Positions 36,740-49,659 of a DNA stretch of 64,000 bases are shown piece by piece (position 1 is the first letter of the stretch; every line of letters starts with the position of its first letter). Made by a program: the position numbers and the translations under genes. The notes below the pieces were generated by a model. The model saw nothing but the letters and a program-made list of their open reading frames with translations. It was not told the DNA's origin and searched no databases. This stretch comes from Ailanthus altissimus (taxonomy: Eukaryota > Streptophyta > Magnoliopsida > Sapindales > Simaroubaceae): assembly GCA_946807835.1 (NCBI GenBank), contig OX327684.1:17694501-17758500 (forward strand), written 5' to 3'.

Positions 36740-37671
36740 GAGTGCTATACACCTAAGTAAGTATCAAGTATTTCACGAGAGGTCTAAACACATTGATTTG
36801 CGATTCCATTACATTCACAAAATTGTTCAAAGTTGTAAGATTAGTCTAACTAAGATGATGTCGTCTGAAAATTCTGCTAATATGTTGACTAAGTCACTAC
36901 CTTCGGTTAAGTTCATCCTATGCAAGAACTTAACCAGAGTTATTACTTTGTGAGGGTGACCAAAGATGCGGAGATAAAAGATCTTAGACTTTGTGGATGA
37001 TTTTAAATCAAGGAGAGAATTTGTGAGAAAGTTGATTAAAAATCATTGGAATATGATTTAGAGAGCAAGCCAAGTGCGTTAGGTACGCGAAGATCGAAGA
37101 CGGACAAAAAAAGGAGGCAAAAATACAAAGTAAGTGCCTAAGTGTGTGCACCACGGTACTAGGTAGTGGGCGTCATAGTGCCTTAGACAGTGAGTGAGTG
37201 CCACGGCGCCCCAAGCAGCGAGTGGGCACTGCGGCACTAGAGAGCTGGCGACCGGTGCAGGAAAAAGAGTTTTCCATTTTGTTCTATCTTCTATTTGTTC
37301 CAGAACTCTCTAAAACGACTCCCACACGTTTAGAGATAGCCTAGGTCATCCTAAAGCCTATATAAAGGCCTTCTATTGGCTTGTAAACATATCTGTATGA
37401 TCATAACATTCTTTGTGATTCTTAGTGAGAGAAACCTCTACTTTACAAGAGAGTGTGAGTTCTTTCTTGTAAATGCATACTTTTGTGAGTGTCTTATGAT
37501 TCAATAATAAGATATTGTGATATTAATTTGTCGTGGATATAGGTAAGTTGTTGAATTACGTAAATGTATGTGTGTTGCTCTCCTATCTTTCTCTCTCTTT
37601 GTTTTCTTAATTGTTTAGATTGCACTATATTCTTTGGGTTTATTACTTGTTTGATTGCTTCTGCTTTAACA
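36740..37671 (+). mobile_element. Copia-D fragment: RNase H end and 3' LTR
   Basis: Starts directly after the Athila-1 LTR, so Athila-1 inserted into this element's RNase H gene. The frame 36741-36953 reads AIHLSKYQVFHERSKHID...NMLTKSLP and ends in TGA: the C-terminal Copia RNase H. A purine tract (AAGGAGAGAA at 37011-37020) precedes a probable LTR starting TGTGAGAAAG at 37022 and ending near CTTTAACA at 37671. The LTR contains CCTATATAAAGG (about 37358) and a degenerate GC-rich palindrome cluster (37140-37260). Confidence 0.7.
36741..36953 (+). pseudogene. Copia-D RNase H C-terminal fragment
   Basis: Seventy codons without stops, with HERSKHIDLRFHYIHKIV and SANMLTKSLPSVKF, the conserved end of Copia RNase H. 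The 5' part of the gene is not in the window, being cut off by the Athila-1 LTR. Confidence 0.8.
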
Positions 37672-37917
37672 AAATTGAGTCAAATTGATTTTTTTATTTT
37701 AAAAAATTACACGTGATCGAAACCAAAAATTGAATTTGAAAAAAAAAGAAAAAAATACACGTGGCACCTTAAGAATGAAACCAAACCGAATTTAAAATGA
37801 ACCTAATTTAAGTCTATATAAAGTTAAAAAGGAACCGAATTCAGTTTGGTTCACCATTTGTTGGTTTGTTTTTTAGTTCTATTTTTTGAAAATCGAATTG
37901 AAAGTGCCCACCCTTAA
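37672..37917. repeat. Possible second hAT-like MITE remnant
   Basis: Ends GTGCCCACCCTTA (37905-37917), close to the right terminus of the MITE at 35608, and contains GAACCGAATTC/GGTTTGGTTC words often found in such elements. The matching left terminus and target duplication were not found, so this is tentative. Confidence 0.3.
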
Positions 37918-38059
37918 TAAGATGAATGCATTAATATGATATATAACCTTGTCTTTCAATATATTTAAGAAATTAAAACCATGCGCACGTGAAGAAAGAA
38001 CAATTTAATATATTTATAAATTTAAATATATTTTTAAAAAATAGAATGATTTCAAAAAT

Positions 38060-38370
38060 AAGTAATATATAATTTATAATAGTTATAAATTTAATTTTAA
38101 AAAAGCGAAGTAGTTAAAGTTATTTAAATATGATATTTGTACATAATAAAAGAATAAAGTATTAATATGAAAGAGAAAAATGAATTAAATGAGATAATAA
38201 AGTAGAAAAAAAGAGGGAAAAAAATAATATTATTATAATTATGATGAAGTTTATTAGTAGTTATAAATTTTTAAAAATACAATAATTATATATCAACTTT
38301 AATTTTAGTCATTAAGTAAAATATAATTTAATAAATAAAAACTTGTGTACAAAAAGAGTTGCCATGAATC
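38060..38370 (+). repeat. AT-rich dispersed repeat, copy 2
   Basis: Same family as 6250-6545 (reverse) and 38815-39145 (same orientation). It runs from TTTATAATAGTTATAAATTT through AATGAATTAAATGAGATAA and AATAATATTATTATAATTATG to ACTTGTGTACAAAAAG. Confidence 0.6.
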
Positions 38371-38381
38371 TTACCCTATAG

Positions 38382-38519
38382 AAATATTTGGATAATCTTC
38401 CTGGAGATTCTAAAAGCATGTTTCATTATATTTCTAAAGGAGCACGAACTTTCTTTACTAAAGATCATGGATGGAAATTTTCTGATTATATTGCAGAAAG
38501 CTTGATGCTAATTAATTAA
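38382..38519 (+). pseudogene. Short coding-like fragment of an unrecognised host gene
   Basis: Forty-five codons open between TAG (38379) and TAA (38517). The peptide has the balanced composition of a folded protein (NLPGDSKSMFHYISKG, TFFTKDHGWKFSDYIAES), unlike the random AT-rich frames around it. I do not recognise the family. It sits between two copies of the same AT-rich repeat, suggesting a captured or stranded exon fragment. It could also be chance. Confidence 0.35.
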
Positions 38520-38814
38520 ATTGTTATAGTTTAAATTTTGAATAAATTTACTAATCAAAATGGTCATGTACCCATTATTTACAAAAATCTTTTGTACTTC
38601 ATATATAGTGTTGTCTACACCTCTCAACGATGGCACCGAAAATTGTTGGTGAAAAATAGAACATAGAAAGTTATATGATGTTGTTATTTCATACTTTCTA
38701 AAACAAGTTTTAGTAGCTATCAACTCATCACTAAGAATACACATCTATATGAACTTCTATTCAATTGATAGCAAAATTATATATATATTTTATAGATTAA
38801 AGACATAGATCATT

Positions 38815-39145
38815 TATAAATTTTATAAATTTATTTACTAAAAAAGGGAAAAAAAATGTAAAGTAGTTGTTAAAATTAGTTAAATATAATATTTATAATA
38901 TATGCATAATAAAGAAAGAAAGTATTAATATGAGAGGAAAAAAAATGAATTAAATGAGATATAAAAGAAGAATAAAAGATGAGAGATAAAATAATATTAT
39001 TATAATTATGGTGGAGTCTATTAATATTTAAATAATTTTAAAAAATACAACAATTACACATTTATTATAATCTTAATTATTAAATAAAAAGTGATCTAAT
39101 AATTAAAATTTTATGTCAAAAATTATATTAAAAAAAAGATGCAAT
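38815..39145 (+). repeat. AT-rich dispersed repeat, copy 3
   Basis: Parallel to copy 2, with the same ordered words: AAAGTATTAATATGAGA, AATGAATTAAATGAGATA, AATAATATTATTATAATTATG and a terminal ATTAAATAAAAAGTGATC block. The distance to copy 2 is about 750 bp. Confidence 0.6.
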
Positions 39146-39780
39146 GGATTTTTCCATTTTATATATATTATATATAAACAGAGGAAACTTTATTAAGAAA
39201 CATTGTATCTTCCAACAATGAAGATAAAGAAGGGTAATCAATCTACCCATTTAGAATCTACCAAATTCAGAGAGGCAAATTTGACTAAATCATAAGGCCA
39301 CAGAATTGATTTAACAAACTTATAATGAATAATTCTTAATAATAATTCAAAAGAAATATTGATGAGAATAAAGCATTTCAACGGAATGGAAGGAATTAGA
39401 ACTTAAAGCTATAAGAATATTTGGCAATTAATTGTAAGGAGTCGATGAACTACACATATTTCTACATTAATATAATATTGTCCACTTTGAACTTAAGTCT
39501 TTATAATTTTGTTCTTTAACTCTATCCAAAAGGTCTTATATATTCATACAAAAAAGACAAATTCAATTCTTTAAATAAGTTAAGGCATATATATAATATT
39601 ATATATTAATGCAAACAACACCGTGTGCATATTGAATTGAACTTGCCTCTCCTTTTTTATTCATTTTATATATATGCCGCATGGAGAATTAATATTTCAT
39701 GCGACATATAGTTTTTTTTTATAGAGTATCGGTTCTTTAGTTGATAATTTATATCAATTGAATTTTTATGCCTCACAAAT
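39146..39780. other. AT-rich spacer, nothing recognised
   Basis: About 630 bp with runs of TATATA and no coding-like frame. The Copia-C remnant follows. Confidence 0.5.
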
Positions 39781-42089
39781 TAATGAAACCTTGCATATAA
39801 GTAATTATGATATAAAGCGCAAATTAATTAATGAGAATTCTTATATGTTATGGCATAAGCGTTTAGGACACATTTCTAAATAAAGAATTCAAAGGCTTGT
39901 GTCAAAAGGAATTCTAAATTCCCTTGATTTTTCAGATTTTAAAATATGTATTGAATGCATTAAGGGAAAACAAATAAATGTTAGAAAAGTTGGCACCAAC
40001 AGGAGTTCAAACGTCTTGGAATTAATTCATATTGATATTTGTGGTCCATTCCCTACGGCTTTTTAGAATGGTCAATAATATTTTATTACTTTCATAGACG
40101 ATTGTTCTCGTTATGGGTATCTATACTTGATTTATGAGAAGTCTCAATCATTGGATGTTTTCAAAGTCTATAAAGTTGAAGTTGAAAATTAGTTTGGCAA
40201 GAAAATTAAAGCCGTTAAATTTGACTGTGGTGATGAGTTCTATGGTAGATATGACGAATCAAGTGAATAATGTCCAAGGTCTTTTGCAAGATATTTATAA
40301 GAATATGGCATCATTCCTCAATACACCATGCTGGGGACTCCAAGTCAAAATGGTGTAGCTGAGAGATGAAAGTGAACCCTAAAGGATATAGTTAAAAGTA
40401 TGATAAATCATTCTTCTTTACCAGAATCTCTTTGAAGTGAAGCCTTAAAGACTGCAATATATATCCTTAATCGGGTTCTAAGTAAAGCAGTAGCTAAAAC
40501 CCCATATGAGCTATAGACTGAAAAGAAGCCTAGTATTAGCCATTCACATGTTTGGGTTGTCCAACCGAGGTTAGGCCATACAGGCCTAATGAAAGGAAAT
40601 TGGACTCAAGAACAATAAGCTACTACTTTGTTGGATACTCGAAAAGATCAAAAGATTTCTAGTTTTTTAATCCCTCAAATAGATCTTTTTTCGAGACAGG
40701 GAATGTTAAATTCATTGAGGATGTTGAATATAGTAGGAGTGCTAAACTCAAGAATATTGTCTTTGAAGAGGAATATGTAACTATTCATAATATTACAATT
40801 GATAATGACCAGGTAATTATACCCGTCATTATGTAAGATGCAAATACAGATAATCAAGATGTTCTTAAGATACATCTTGCTAATATTAAAGAACTTGCTC
40901 CTACTCATGTAGATGAGCAACAACAATAACCTCAATTGGAAGTGTGCAAATTAAAGAATTCTATTTATGGTTTGAAGCAAGCATCCCGTCCATAGTATCA
41001 GAAATTTGATCAAGTGATTACCTCTTTTAGGTTTAAAGAAAATACTATTGATTAATACATTTATCATAAGATCAGTAGGAGCAAATTTATTCTTCTTGTC
41101 TTATTTGCGAATGACATTCTACTAGCAAGCAGCAATATAGAATTATTGCATGAAACCAAGAGATTTCTTTCAAATAAATTTGAAATGAAAGATCTTGGGA
41201 ATGCCTCTTTTGTGTTGGGCATATAGATTCACTGAGATTATTCTTGTGGTATACTTGGCTTATCACAAAAGGCATATATCGATAAGGTGCTTAGTAGATT
41301 TGACACGAAGAATTGTGCATCATGAGATATACCCATTGCTAAAGGTGATAAATTTAGTCTGCTTCAATACCCAATAAATCAGATTGTGAAGAAAGAGATG
41401 AGGAATATCCCTTATGCGTCGGCAGTAGGGAGTTTCATGTATGCTCAAATGTTTACGCATCCGGATATTGTGTATATAGTTGGAATGCTTGGCAGATATC
41501 TAAGTAACCCAGGAATATATCATTGGAGAGCCGTTAAAAAGGTTGTGCTGTATCTACAGAGAATAAAAGATTATATGCTCATATATCAGAGATCAGATCA
41601 TTTAGAGATCATTGGGTATTCAGACTTTTGCTGGTTGTCTAGATAATAAAAGATCCACTTCATGTTATGTCTTCCTATTAGCTGGGGGAGCTGTGTCATG
41701 GAAGAGTGTCAGGCAGTCACTTGTAGCTTCATCCACCATGGAAGCGAAATTTATAACTTGCTATAAGGTATCAAATCAAGCAATATGGCTATGAAAATTT
41801 ATCACTAGGTTGCAAATTGTCGATGGCATTGAGAGACAATTGAGAATAAATTGTGATAATAAAGCCGCTGGGTTATATTCTAAAAACAACAGTAGCTTGT
41901 CAAAATCGAAGCACATTGACATCAAATTTCTTGTTGTGAAAGAGAGTTTAGACTCTTAAGTTGTCTATTGAACATATCAGTACAAACTTAATGATTGTGG
42001 ATTCGCTTACTAAGGGTGTACCACCTAAGGTGTTTTATAAGCATATAGCTCGTATGGGTGTGGTTCATCCTAATGATATGCTTTTATAG
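39781..42089 (+). pseudogene. Copia-C pol remnant (GAG-pre-integrase, integrase, RT, RNase H)
   Basis: Reads through many stops: LWHKRLGHISK and CIECIKGKQ zinc-binding start (39840-39980), integrase core with ELIHIDICGPFP, FIDDCSRYGYLYL and NGVAER, then RT with YGLKQASRP and LVLFANDILLAS (41095-41125), and RNase H (VSWKSVRQSLVASSTMEAKF; LTKGVPPKVFYKHIARMG) ending TAG at 42087. The RT active site is AND instead of VDD, so a catalytic Asp is lost. A large part of RT between about 40750 and 40940 is missing. No gag or 5' LTR is recognised. Confidence 0.85.
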
Positions 42090-42539
42090 TGGGAGTTTGT
42101 TTCTTTATGTTCAATTGTAGTTGACATGTTTTTTTTATCAGATTAAAGTATTATTCTTTATTTATTTATTGAAAACTCTGAAATAAAGTTATATTCTTTC
42201 ACTTGCGGTTTTGTATAAAGTTTTGAAAGTATATTATTAAACTCTTTTGAGTTATAAGGTAGGACCAGTTGGAAATAGGCATGTTAAGGGATTCAATTGC
42301 ATAAAATTTCAATGCCACACATCCATGCTTAATCTATGTCATTGATTATATTGATGTATGTGACTATTGATGGGTCTAGTTACAAGAAAGATAACGAAGA
42401 TCGCTTTGATCCTATAACAGTATAATTGATGGACCAAATTGTTTAAAGATGTCTTTTGTTAAGATAACAAATATTGAGCTCATAATGTTATTTGATAATG
42501 TACAATTATAAAGTAACATATGTGACCCAAGTGGAAGAT

Positions 42540-42856
42540 TGTTGGGTATTCTATTAAAGTGGGCTTACATATATCAATTAATTGTACATTATTAGCTATC
42601 TATTTTATTGCCCATTAAAAGTGATCAAATAAAGTTTATTTTGTTATTAGGCTTTTAGGGCATCTCATATAGTATGGGTTTCAATGTGTAGAGACTCAAT
42701 TATTTTATTTTATGTGATGCACATACCATATGAGATGCCCTAAAAGTCCAATAACAAAATAAACTTTATTTGATCACTTTTAATAGGCAACAAAATAAAT
42801 AGCCAATAGTGTACAATTAATTGATATATGTAGACACACTTTAATAGAATACCCAT
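42540..42856 (+). repeat. Copia-C LTR start with an inverted (snap-back) copy
   Basis: After the purine tract AAGTGGAAGAT the LTR starts TGTTGGGTATTCTATTAAAG at 42540. About 145 bp (42544-42690) is repeated in reverse complement at 42716-42855, ending AATAGAATACCCA. The arms differ by about one base in ten and are separated by only some 25 bp, so the transcript would form a long hairpin. A diverged single copy is at 6562-6730. Confidence 0.8.
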
Positions 42857-42869
42857 CATCAGTTTCTAC

Positions 42870-43170
42870 TTGAAAAGAATGATGATTGTGTAAACAAAGC
42901 CGTCCTTTCTGGACAGAAAACATTTGGCACTGAAAAGACCATGGATTATCTTGGTGAAAGCTAGTAAAACAATCCCAAACTTGTCTTAAATAATAGTACT
43001 AATGCCATTTTTAAGATCGGCATCAACATTCAGTTTAGAGGTTCCATGATTTAGAGATTTCCTAATCTTATGTGTGATGAGAATAGTAGGAGGCGAAATA
43101 ACTTGTCGTTTTTGAAGCTCTTGAAATTCACACAGAAGAACCCGAGCATCATAAAGAACTTTGGATTGGT
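42870..43170 (-). pseudogene. LINE RNase H-like C-terminal remnant
   Basis: GTSKLNVDADLKNG followed by a stop and GIVLLAFTKIIHG-like sequence matches the RNase H domain at the C-terminus of plant LINE ORF2 proteins. Short and broken. Confidence 0.6.
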
Positions 43171-43730
43171 TTAGAAGAGTGGTAAAAATCTATTAATTAT
43201 GTTCCTTCTAACAACTCCAAATAAGAATAAAAAAAAAGAATTTCATATCTTTTTTAGTTAATTTAGAATGAGTAGAAAGCAATATAGCTCCAAAATCTTT
43301 TCCACATAAATCAAACAATAGTTTCTAAAAGAGACTAAGTATTCATATCTCTTCAATGAACGAGCAAAAAAAGAAATAGCATGATTGGAAATTTCCATAA
43401 GCTCTTCATATTGACAACAAAATAATAGGACTTCAATATGATATTGGCATAATTCAAGAAGCATGTCAACAAGAATTCAAGAAATGAGAAAGATTCGAAC
43501 TGCTAACATATTGAACTTGGGTTGCAACAAAATATCCTGATTTAACAATATAACAACCATTTGTCATGAAGTGTCATAAAGAAGTGTCCAAGATAAAAAA
43601 AAAACAAACCTACAGGAATAGAAGAAATACACGCACTACATCAATAGGAAAAGAGTATCAGACGATAACTAAAAATTTCAAGTACCATGACAATCTAATA
43701 AATCAATGATAGAGAAATCACCATTCTCCC

Positions 43731-44561
43731 TGTGAGATTAAGTTAAAGCGAAGAACCCTAGTCAAGTTCAACCTTGAACCCTAATCTCTTTGCACAGCGA
43801 AATAACTTAGATATCAAGCAAAAATAACAAGAATTCAAAGCAGATAATAAAGAGTACAACACAATCACTTACGTGGTTCAGCCAATTGTCTACGTCCATA
43901 CGGTGGATCTAAGGATCCTAACCTTTTTTATTAACTCCCTAGAGATTTTACAAGAAAAACTCATAAAAAAAACTCTCAAAAGAATCTAATATTTAGTGTA
44001 CCCTTACTCTCCTGCAAACAATGAACACCCAAACAACGGTTCCACTCTAGTACACACAAGCATTTAGTGTCTACCTAATTTTTCCTCTTTTAAAGTCTCT
44101 TTTAATGCTTAATTTTAACCTATAGGGTTTACAAGGGTTTATATATGGCTTATTTCGTGTGTACTAACCCTAATCCTTATTGAGTAAGAGTTCACTTATT
44201 TTGGAAGTCTAAAACTTCCTAAAACTTAGAAATCAAAAAAAAAATGACTCTGCCCGCTCTAGCGTCGTGGCGCTGAGCATGTCACGGTCGGTGCCGCGGT
44301 GCTGGATGCCTAACGCCACGGTGCTGACTCACTGATCTAGGCACTGCAGCGTCCAACCCTGGGTGCTACGATGCTCAACACTATTATCAGCCTCTGTATT
44401 TTTCTCACTTTCTTTGCGTCTTTGAGTCTCGTTTCGCTTCCTCCTTCATGTCCTACACGCCCTAGATTTTCTCGTGCATGTTCTACACGTTTTAGACTTA
44501 TTGTGACTTTTCTCTTTAATATTCTTCATAATTCTTATTAATATAAAATTATTGAATCACA
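43731..44561 (-). repeat. Solo or terminal LTR of another element inside the LINE
   Basis: 831 bp starting TGTGA and ending TCACA on the plus strand, with a purine tract in reverse (TGGAGATTT on the minus strand) at its right edge. On the minus strand it has CCATATATAAACCC near 44142 and a GC-rich palindrome cluster at 44245-44390. No matching target duplication was found (CTCCC against AAATC), so it may be a 3' LTR whose internal region was lost. Confidence 0.5.
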
Positions 44562-45099
44562 AAATCTCCAATAATAAAAAACATATAACATATAACAAGT
44601 CACGTCCCATACCATGAGATATTGGCTTAAAGAAAAATGATCTGGAAAGCCAAAGATCAATGAAGATGGAAATACTATGGCCATTTGCTGCATTCCATCG
44701 AACTCATCCTTGGCATATCTTAAATCAGACTGTGTCATAAATAAGAATTGCCACTTTTGAAACTAGCATTAAAAACAATAAAAATAAAAAGAAGTATTTT
44801 CCTTTTAAAATACTCTCAATAAGATAATGAGGAGAAATTAAAATACGGCAATATTATTTTTCAAGAATATCTTTATCAATATTTTAGTTTGCAAAGAGAA
44901 GACGAAGGGAGCTACGCCATTTTTCTATTCCCATTAAAAGAACCCTACTAAAAGGTTTAAATAAGTCGAGTTAATACTGCTCAGGTGGATGTCGAGAGCT
45001 TGAAGAGACTCCTGACATAATTCAGTAGAGCTTGAAGAATGGATTTCATGAGAATTTCCTTGCCGCCAACAGAAGATAATTTGTAATGCCAAAAAATTA

Positions 45100-46030
45100 A
45101 CTTCTTCCACATTCTATTACAAACAAAAGATAAACAAACTTCTTATTTCGCCCCACCATTGAAAAGAAACCGAGATATTTTGCATGAGATTGAATATTCT
45201 ACAACCCGAGGTTATTCTATAAAATAAGCCGAGAAGATATGAGAACACTAGGGCTAAAAACGATAGAATTCTTGTTGAAATTAATTTGATGTCCCGATAT
45301 TCTTTTGTCATCTGTCAAAATAGCTTTAAGTGAATTGCAATCTAAAACAATCGCTCGACAAAACAAAAGACTATCATCTATAGAAAAAATAAATAAATAA
45401 GTGACAAGCAGACCATGTCGAGAGCACGAAAAATCCACTAATGGATTTGTATTTTTTTGCTTTCTAAAGAAGGCAGGGAAGTCCCTTCTGCTTAAATGAG
45501 AAAAAGGTATGGGTATACAAGACATCCTCGTAGAAGACCCCTTAGCTTGATAGTGTAATATATGAATTATTAAGAACAAAGGAAAATGAGATTGTATAAA
45601 TGCATTTAAAGACCAGTTTCCGCCATTTATCATCGAGTCTTAATTTCTTTACCATAAAAATTATAAGTTTCGTTCCACACGATCGTTTGCTTTAGACATA
45701 CCTAATTTGAGGCCTAGAAAACCTTTTTTACCACACTTACGTCGGTTTAAGGAATGTAACAATTCAAAACCGACAAAAACATTGCCAGTAATTTGCCCAC
45801 TTGGGACAAATGCACTTTGAGGTGGTAAAATTATATTCGGTAAAATAGATTTCAACTGATTTAACAATTATCTTAGTAGTGATTTTATAAATCACAAAGA
45901 CTAACGGGTCGAAAATGGATGTGACAGGGGAACAGCACCATAGGAATGAGAACGACATGGGTATGATTTTACATAGTTGGAAAAATATCATTATTGAGAT
46001 TTTAAGACAAAATTTAGTAACATTCATACC
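45100..46030 (-). pseudogene. LINE reverse transcriptase remnant
   Basis: Recognisable in order on the minus strand across several frames: LNNGNIG, a DFRPVSLCD-like block, ILPPQSAFVPSGQITGNVF, ELLHSLNRRKCGKKGFLGLK, MSKANDRVER (family MSKAYDRVEW), then SIDDSLLFCRA at about 45360-45330, where plant LINEs usually have YADD/FADD. Frameshifts separate the blocks. Confidence 0.8.
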
Positions 46031-46041
46031 AATATTGCCAT

Positions 46042-46248
46042 TGTTAAAGATATAAGGAATTAAGATTTTAATCCTTACTATATTTATAATTATTATTTAT
46101 ATTTTAAATTAATGTGTTATATTTTGTTTCTTTATTTATGTTAATCTAAAATTTATATAAAAATTTATTTTATAATATTTGTAGTATAACGTAATATAGC
46201 AATAATATAATTTTTATAGTATTTTTGCTGTCCTTATCTTGTCTCACA
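46042..46248 (+). repeat. 5' LTR of the LARD-like element
   Basis: TGTTAAAGATATAAGG to GTCTCACA, 207 bp, aligned over its length with 50573-50770 (shared TTATAATTATTATTTATATTT, TATAAAAATTTATTTTATA and TAATATAACGTAAT). Confidence 0.75.
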
Positions 46249-47021
46249 TGGTATTAAAGCATTTTCTCCTCTTTTCTTATATGGTATCAAAATTAAGTTA
46301 CAATCCTTTTAAAAGCCTTTTAAAATCTTTTCTAATTAATTTTGATCTTTTTCAGAGCCAGTTTACAATCCTTATTAGAGCCTGTTACGATTTGCTCTTA
46401 GGTCTTTTTTTTTTCATTTCACAGTTTGTCAAAATTTTATCAAACAAGTTTTTTCAGTTATTGTTTATCTACTGTCGGTTACTATTCACTTACCGGCGAT
46501 AATCATTTTGGTGTGTGACTATACATCGCCCCTCCATGAAGACTCAGCATATCTAGGGGTCATAACCTCATCGAAAATACTTAAATACGAGGGCAGAATC
46601 AACCACACACGCCAAATTTCTCTCTCGCTGATGGAACTTTTATTTTTCCTGCAACTAATTTTTTGGCGAGTAAATCATCACTTGTTATACCAGGAGACTC
46701 AGATGACGCCCATCAACTTAGACACATCAAAACCAAGTCCATAAGAGCTTTCATGCACCTCTACATACCACTAGAATATCCTGTTGTCATTTTCTTTAAA
46801 CTTCAATCCCAACTATTTTTTGGTAAGTAAGTCGACACCTCTACCATTATTTAACCCCTCATCATCCGATCTATCAATCTACGATGTCGGTTTTCTCATT
46901 TTACAACTCATTTTTTTTATAGGAAACTTTTTTGCAAATTTTCTTAGGTTTTATGGATAGTTTGTAATTTTAAAAAATCTTGGATTCATTTTGTAATTTT
47001 TAGAATTTTTGAGTCTTTTTA

Positions 47022-49650
47022 TGTCACGCCCCAAACCCAAAAAATCTGAAACATAACATAACTTACACTCATTCAATAATGTGCACTCATAATTAATATT
47101 GCATAAAATTTCAAACTTGAATTCAACATTGGAATCCTTATCAAGTTGCTAGTAAGTTTAATATAAAATCAACCCATGACCATACTTGGTGAAATATAAA
47201 TCAAATACAACCACACCTAATAAAATAACGCATAAGTATTTATTCAATAGGGACAAATCAAATATCTTAAACTATGTGTCCACAAATGAAACACTTAGCA
47301 ACCTAACAACTTAGGGAACCCAAGGGACTGCAGAAGCCATGCCAAATCCGCTAAGACACATGTACCTTATTTATATGAAATCACCATAAACTATAATGAG
47401 TATGAAACTCAGTAAGCATACTAGTTTTTCATATATCAAAATACAAATACATATATGTACACAATGCATGTGTATGATATGCTGTGATAAATTAAAATCA
47501 TAATCTTATCAAATCACATATTAGGTAAGCGCTTACACATTCTTTCAAAATATATAATAGGAATACCATCACTCAACTACTATTTAGTAGGATTTTTATA
47601 TCACATATCACATAATGAGCTAAATGTCACTCATAAGTGATATACCATATGAGAGAAATAGTACAAGTGAGGTTTAAATTACACATATATAATGCTCGTG
47701 CCCGAAGGTAAGAGCCAAACTCTCACCCTGATCATCGGTGAGTCCTCTCATATGCACCAATATGCCACCACACGAATGTGATGACTCAATCTTCCTTTAA
47801 GTACCAATAGGATCCTCCCTACATACAGAACACATAACATATACCAATCCCAAAGGAAAGGCCACATATAAAGGCTCCACAAATCACATAAAATGCCTAC
47901 TAAGTTAACAGTGAGTTCAAGCATCCTCAAAACACAAAATATTTTTCATAGACATATTACACTTCAAAAGCTCTCTTTGTTAAACACATTTCACTTTGAA
48001 AGCTCACTTTCAAAAATACATATATGTCAATGTTCAATGTCAATGCTCACATTCATAAACATGTGTTTTTCACATTTCATATCAAATATATTTTGGCATA
48101 ACATAAATATATTTTTAAGTACATTTACAAAATCATACATAGACAATTACTATGCTTATTGTGATTTCAATAAAAGTCTAGTGTACTTATCTCTTAGCAC
48201 TTTCAGCTACAAGACTTAAATCTCTTTAACCTATCAATGGAGATTAATCCTTTCATGAGCCTCAACATTCATACAAAACACTTAAATAGCTTACAAATTT
48301 ACACATATTGCGCTTATCACATCGAATTGGTCTAATTACTTGGTTTCTCATAACCTATCAGTCTGACTACTTACATTTAATAAAATTTTCTTAATATCAA
48401 ATGATGTCCAATTACTCCAAAATCAGAATATATCATTCTTTACTCATGTATCCTTCTTATGTATGAATATTATATCATAATTCTTACACAATCCATTTTA
48501 TAAACATCATCAAATCCAAACTATTATCCTGATAGGATCAAGATATTTACTGAACAGTATTCAATCTTCTAATTTTATAAAATCATATACTAACTCAAAA
48601 ATTATAAAACTACTACAGAATTACTCTTGACACATATCTCAATCCATGATAAATATTTCACTTCAAAATTACTGCCAAAAATATTTTAAAATTATTTTAT
48701 TCTATAGCTTTAAAAATCTGTTAATCAATACTGCAATGAGCTGACACTCTTTAGAAAATTATAACAATTTAACCACATTGATCTAAATTTTTAATTCTGA
48801 GTATATCATATTAGACATATAAAATTATCATATTTTATAAATTCATAATTTTTTAAGATCATTCAGCAGATCAAAAATTATTTGTCACTGTATCATATTG
48901 TTAACACAGGAAATTTTCAAAATTTCAGGGTCATTTTGGTAAATTCACTACAAATTCAGTTGTTGGAATTTTCAATCGATTAAAAGTTTCAAATGATTCT
49001 AGACATATCTAATTTCATATACTCAAAATTCAAAACTAGAATCAAAGCACAACAATTTATAAAATTTTCGGATCAAGAGACTATCATGAAGAAATTCTGC
49101 AATTCATCATGATTTATCAAGTTATCTACATAATCATCATCAATTCTCACAATATCTTACGAAATTCACATCAAGTCCTCAATTGTACATATTTTTAGAA
49201 ATTAAAACTTAAACAAATTAACTTAATTAATACTAATAAATTGAGAAATAATTATGATATACCTCTTAAAACTTTAAATTCCAATTTCTTCTTCTTTTTC
49301 TTCTTCTTCTTCTCTTTCTCTCCCCTCTATTTCTCTCTTTTCTCTCTCTAAAGGGGTGGCCCGACCTAAAAATGAGTAAATTATAGTTTAAAATGTGTAT
49401 TTTTATACTAAGAGGCTAACTTTTAATATTTATAAATTAACCCTTAAAACTTTTAAGGTATTACAATTTGGTCCCTAAAATAAATCTAAAGCCTTGCAAT
49501 TAAACCCAATACTAATAGTATGTCCTTAATCTATACAAATAATACTAATAACAATACATAAATTAAGTATCATCCACATACAAATAAAATATGAATATTA
49601 TACAAGTACAAATATTTATTCTTTTCGGTTGTGGATAAGTGGTTACTACA
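47022..49650 (-). repeat. Solo LTR of a Del/Tekay-like Gypsy element
   Basis: 2629 bp, plus-strand start TGTCACGCCCC and end TACTACA. Flanks TTTTA (47017-47021) and TTTTG (49651-49655) make a near-perfect 5-bp target duplication. On the minus strand it shows a TATAAAAATACAC promoter-like site near 49420 followed by an AGAGAGAAAAGAGAG leader, and it ends GGGGCGTGACA, typical of long Del/Tekay LTRs. No coding sequence. Short open frames inside it are incidental. Confidence 0.75.
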
Positions 49651-49659
49651 TTTTGTAAT

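Noticed and set aside
37140..37260. CpG island of a host gene
   Set aside because: The GC-rich words are palindromic repeats inside a Copia LTR and no host exon is nearby.
47893..48219. 108-codon plus-strand frame inside the solo LTR
   Set aside because: Low-complexity composition and no motifs; lies in a non-coding LTR.
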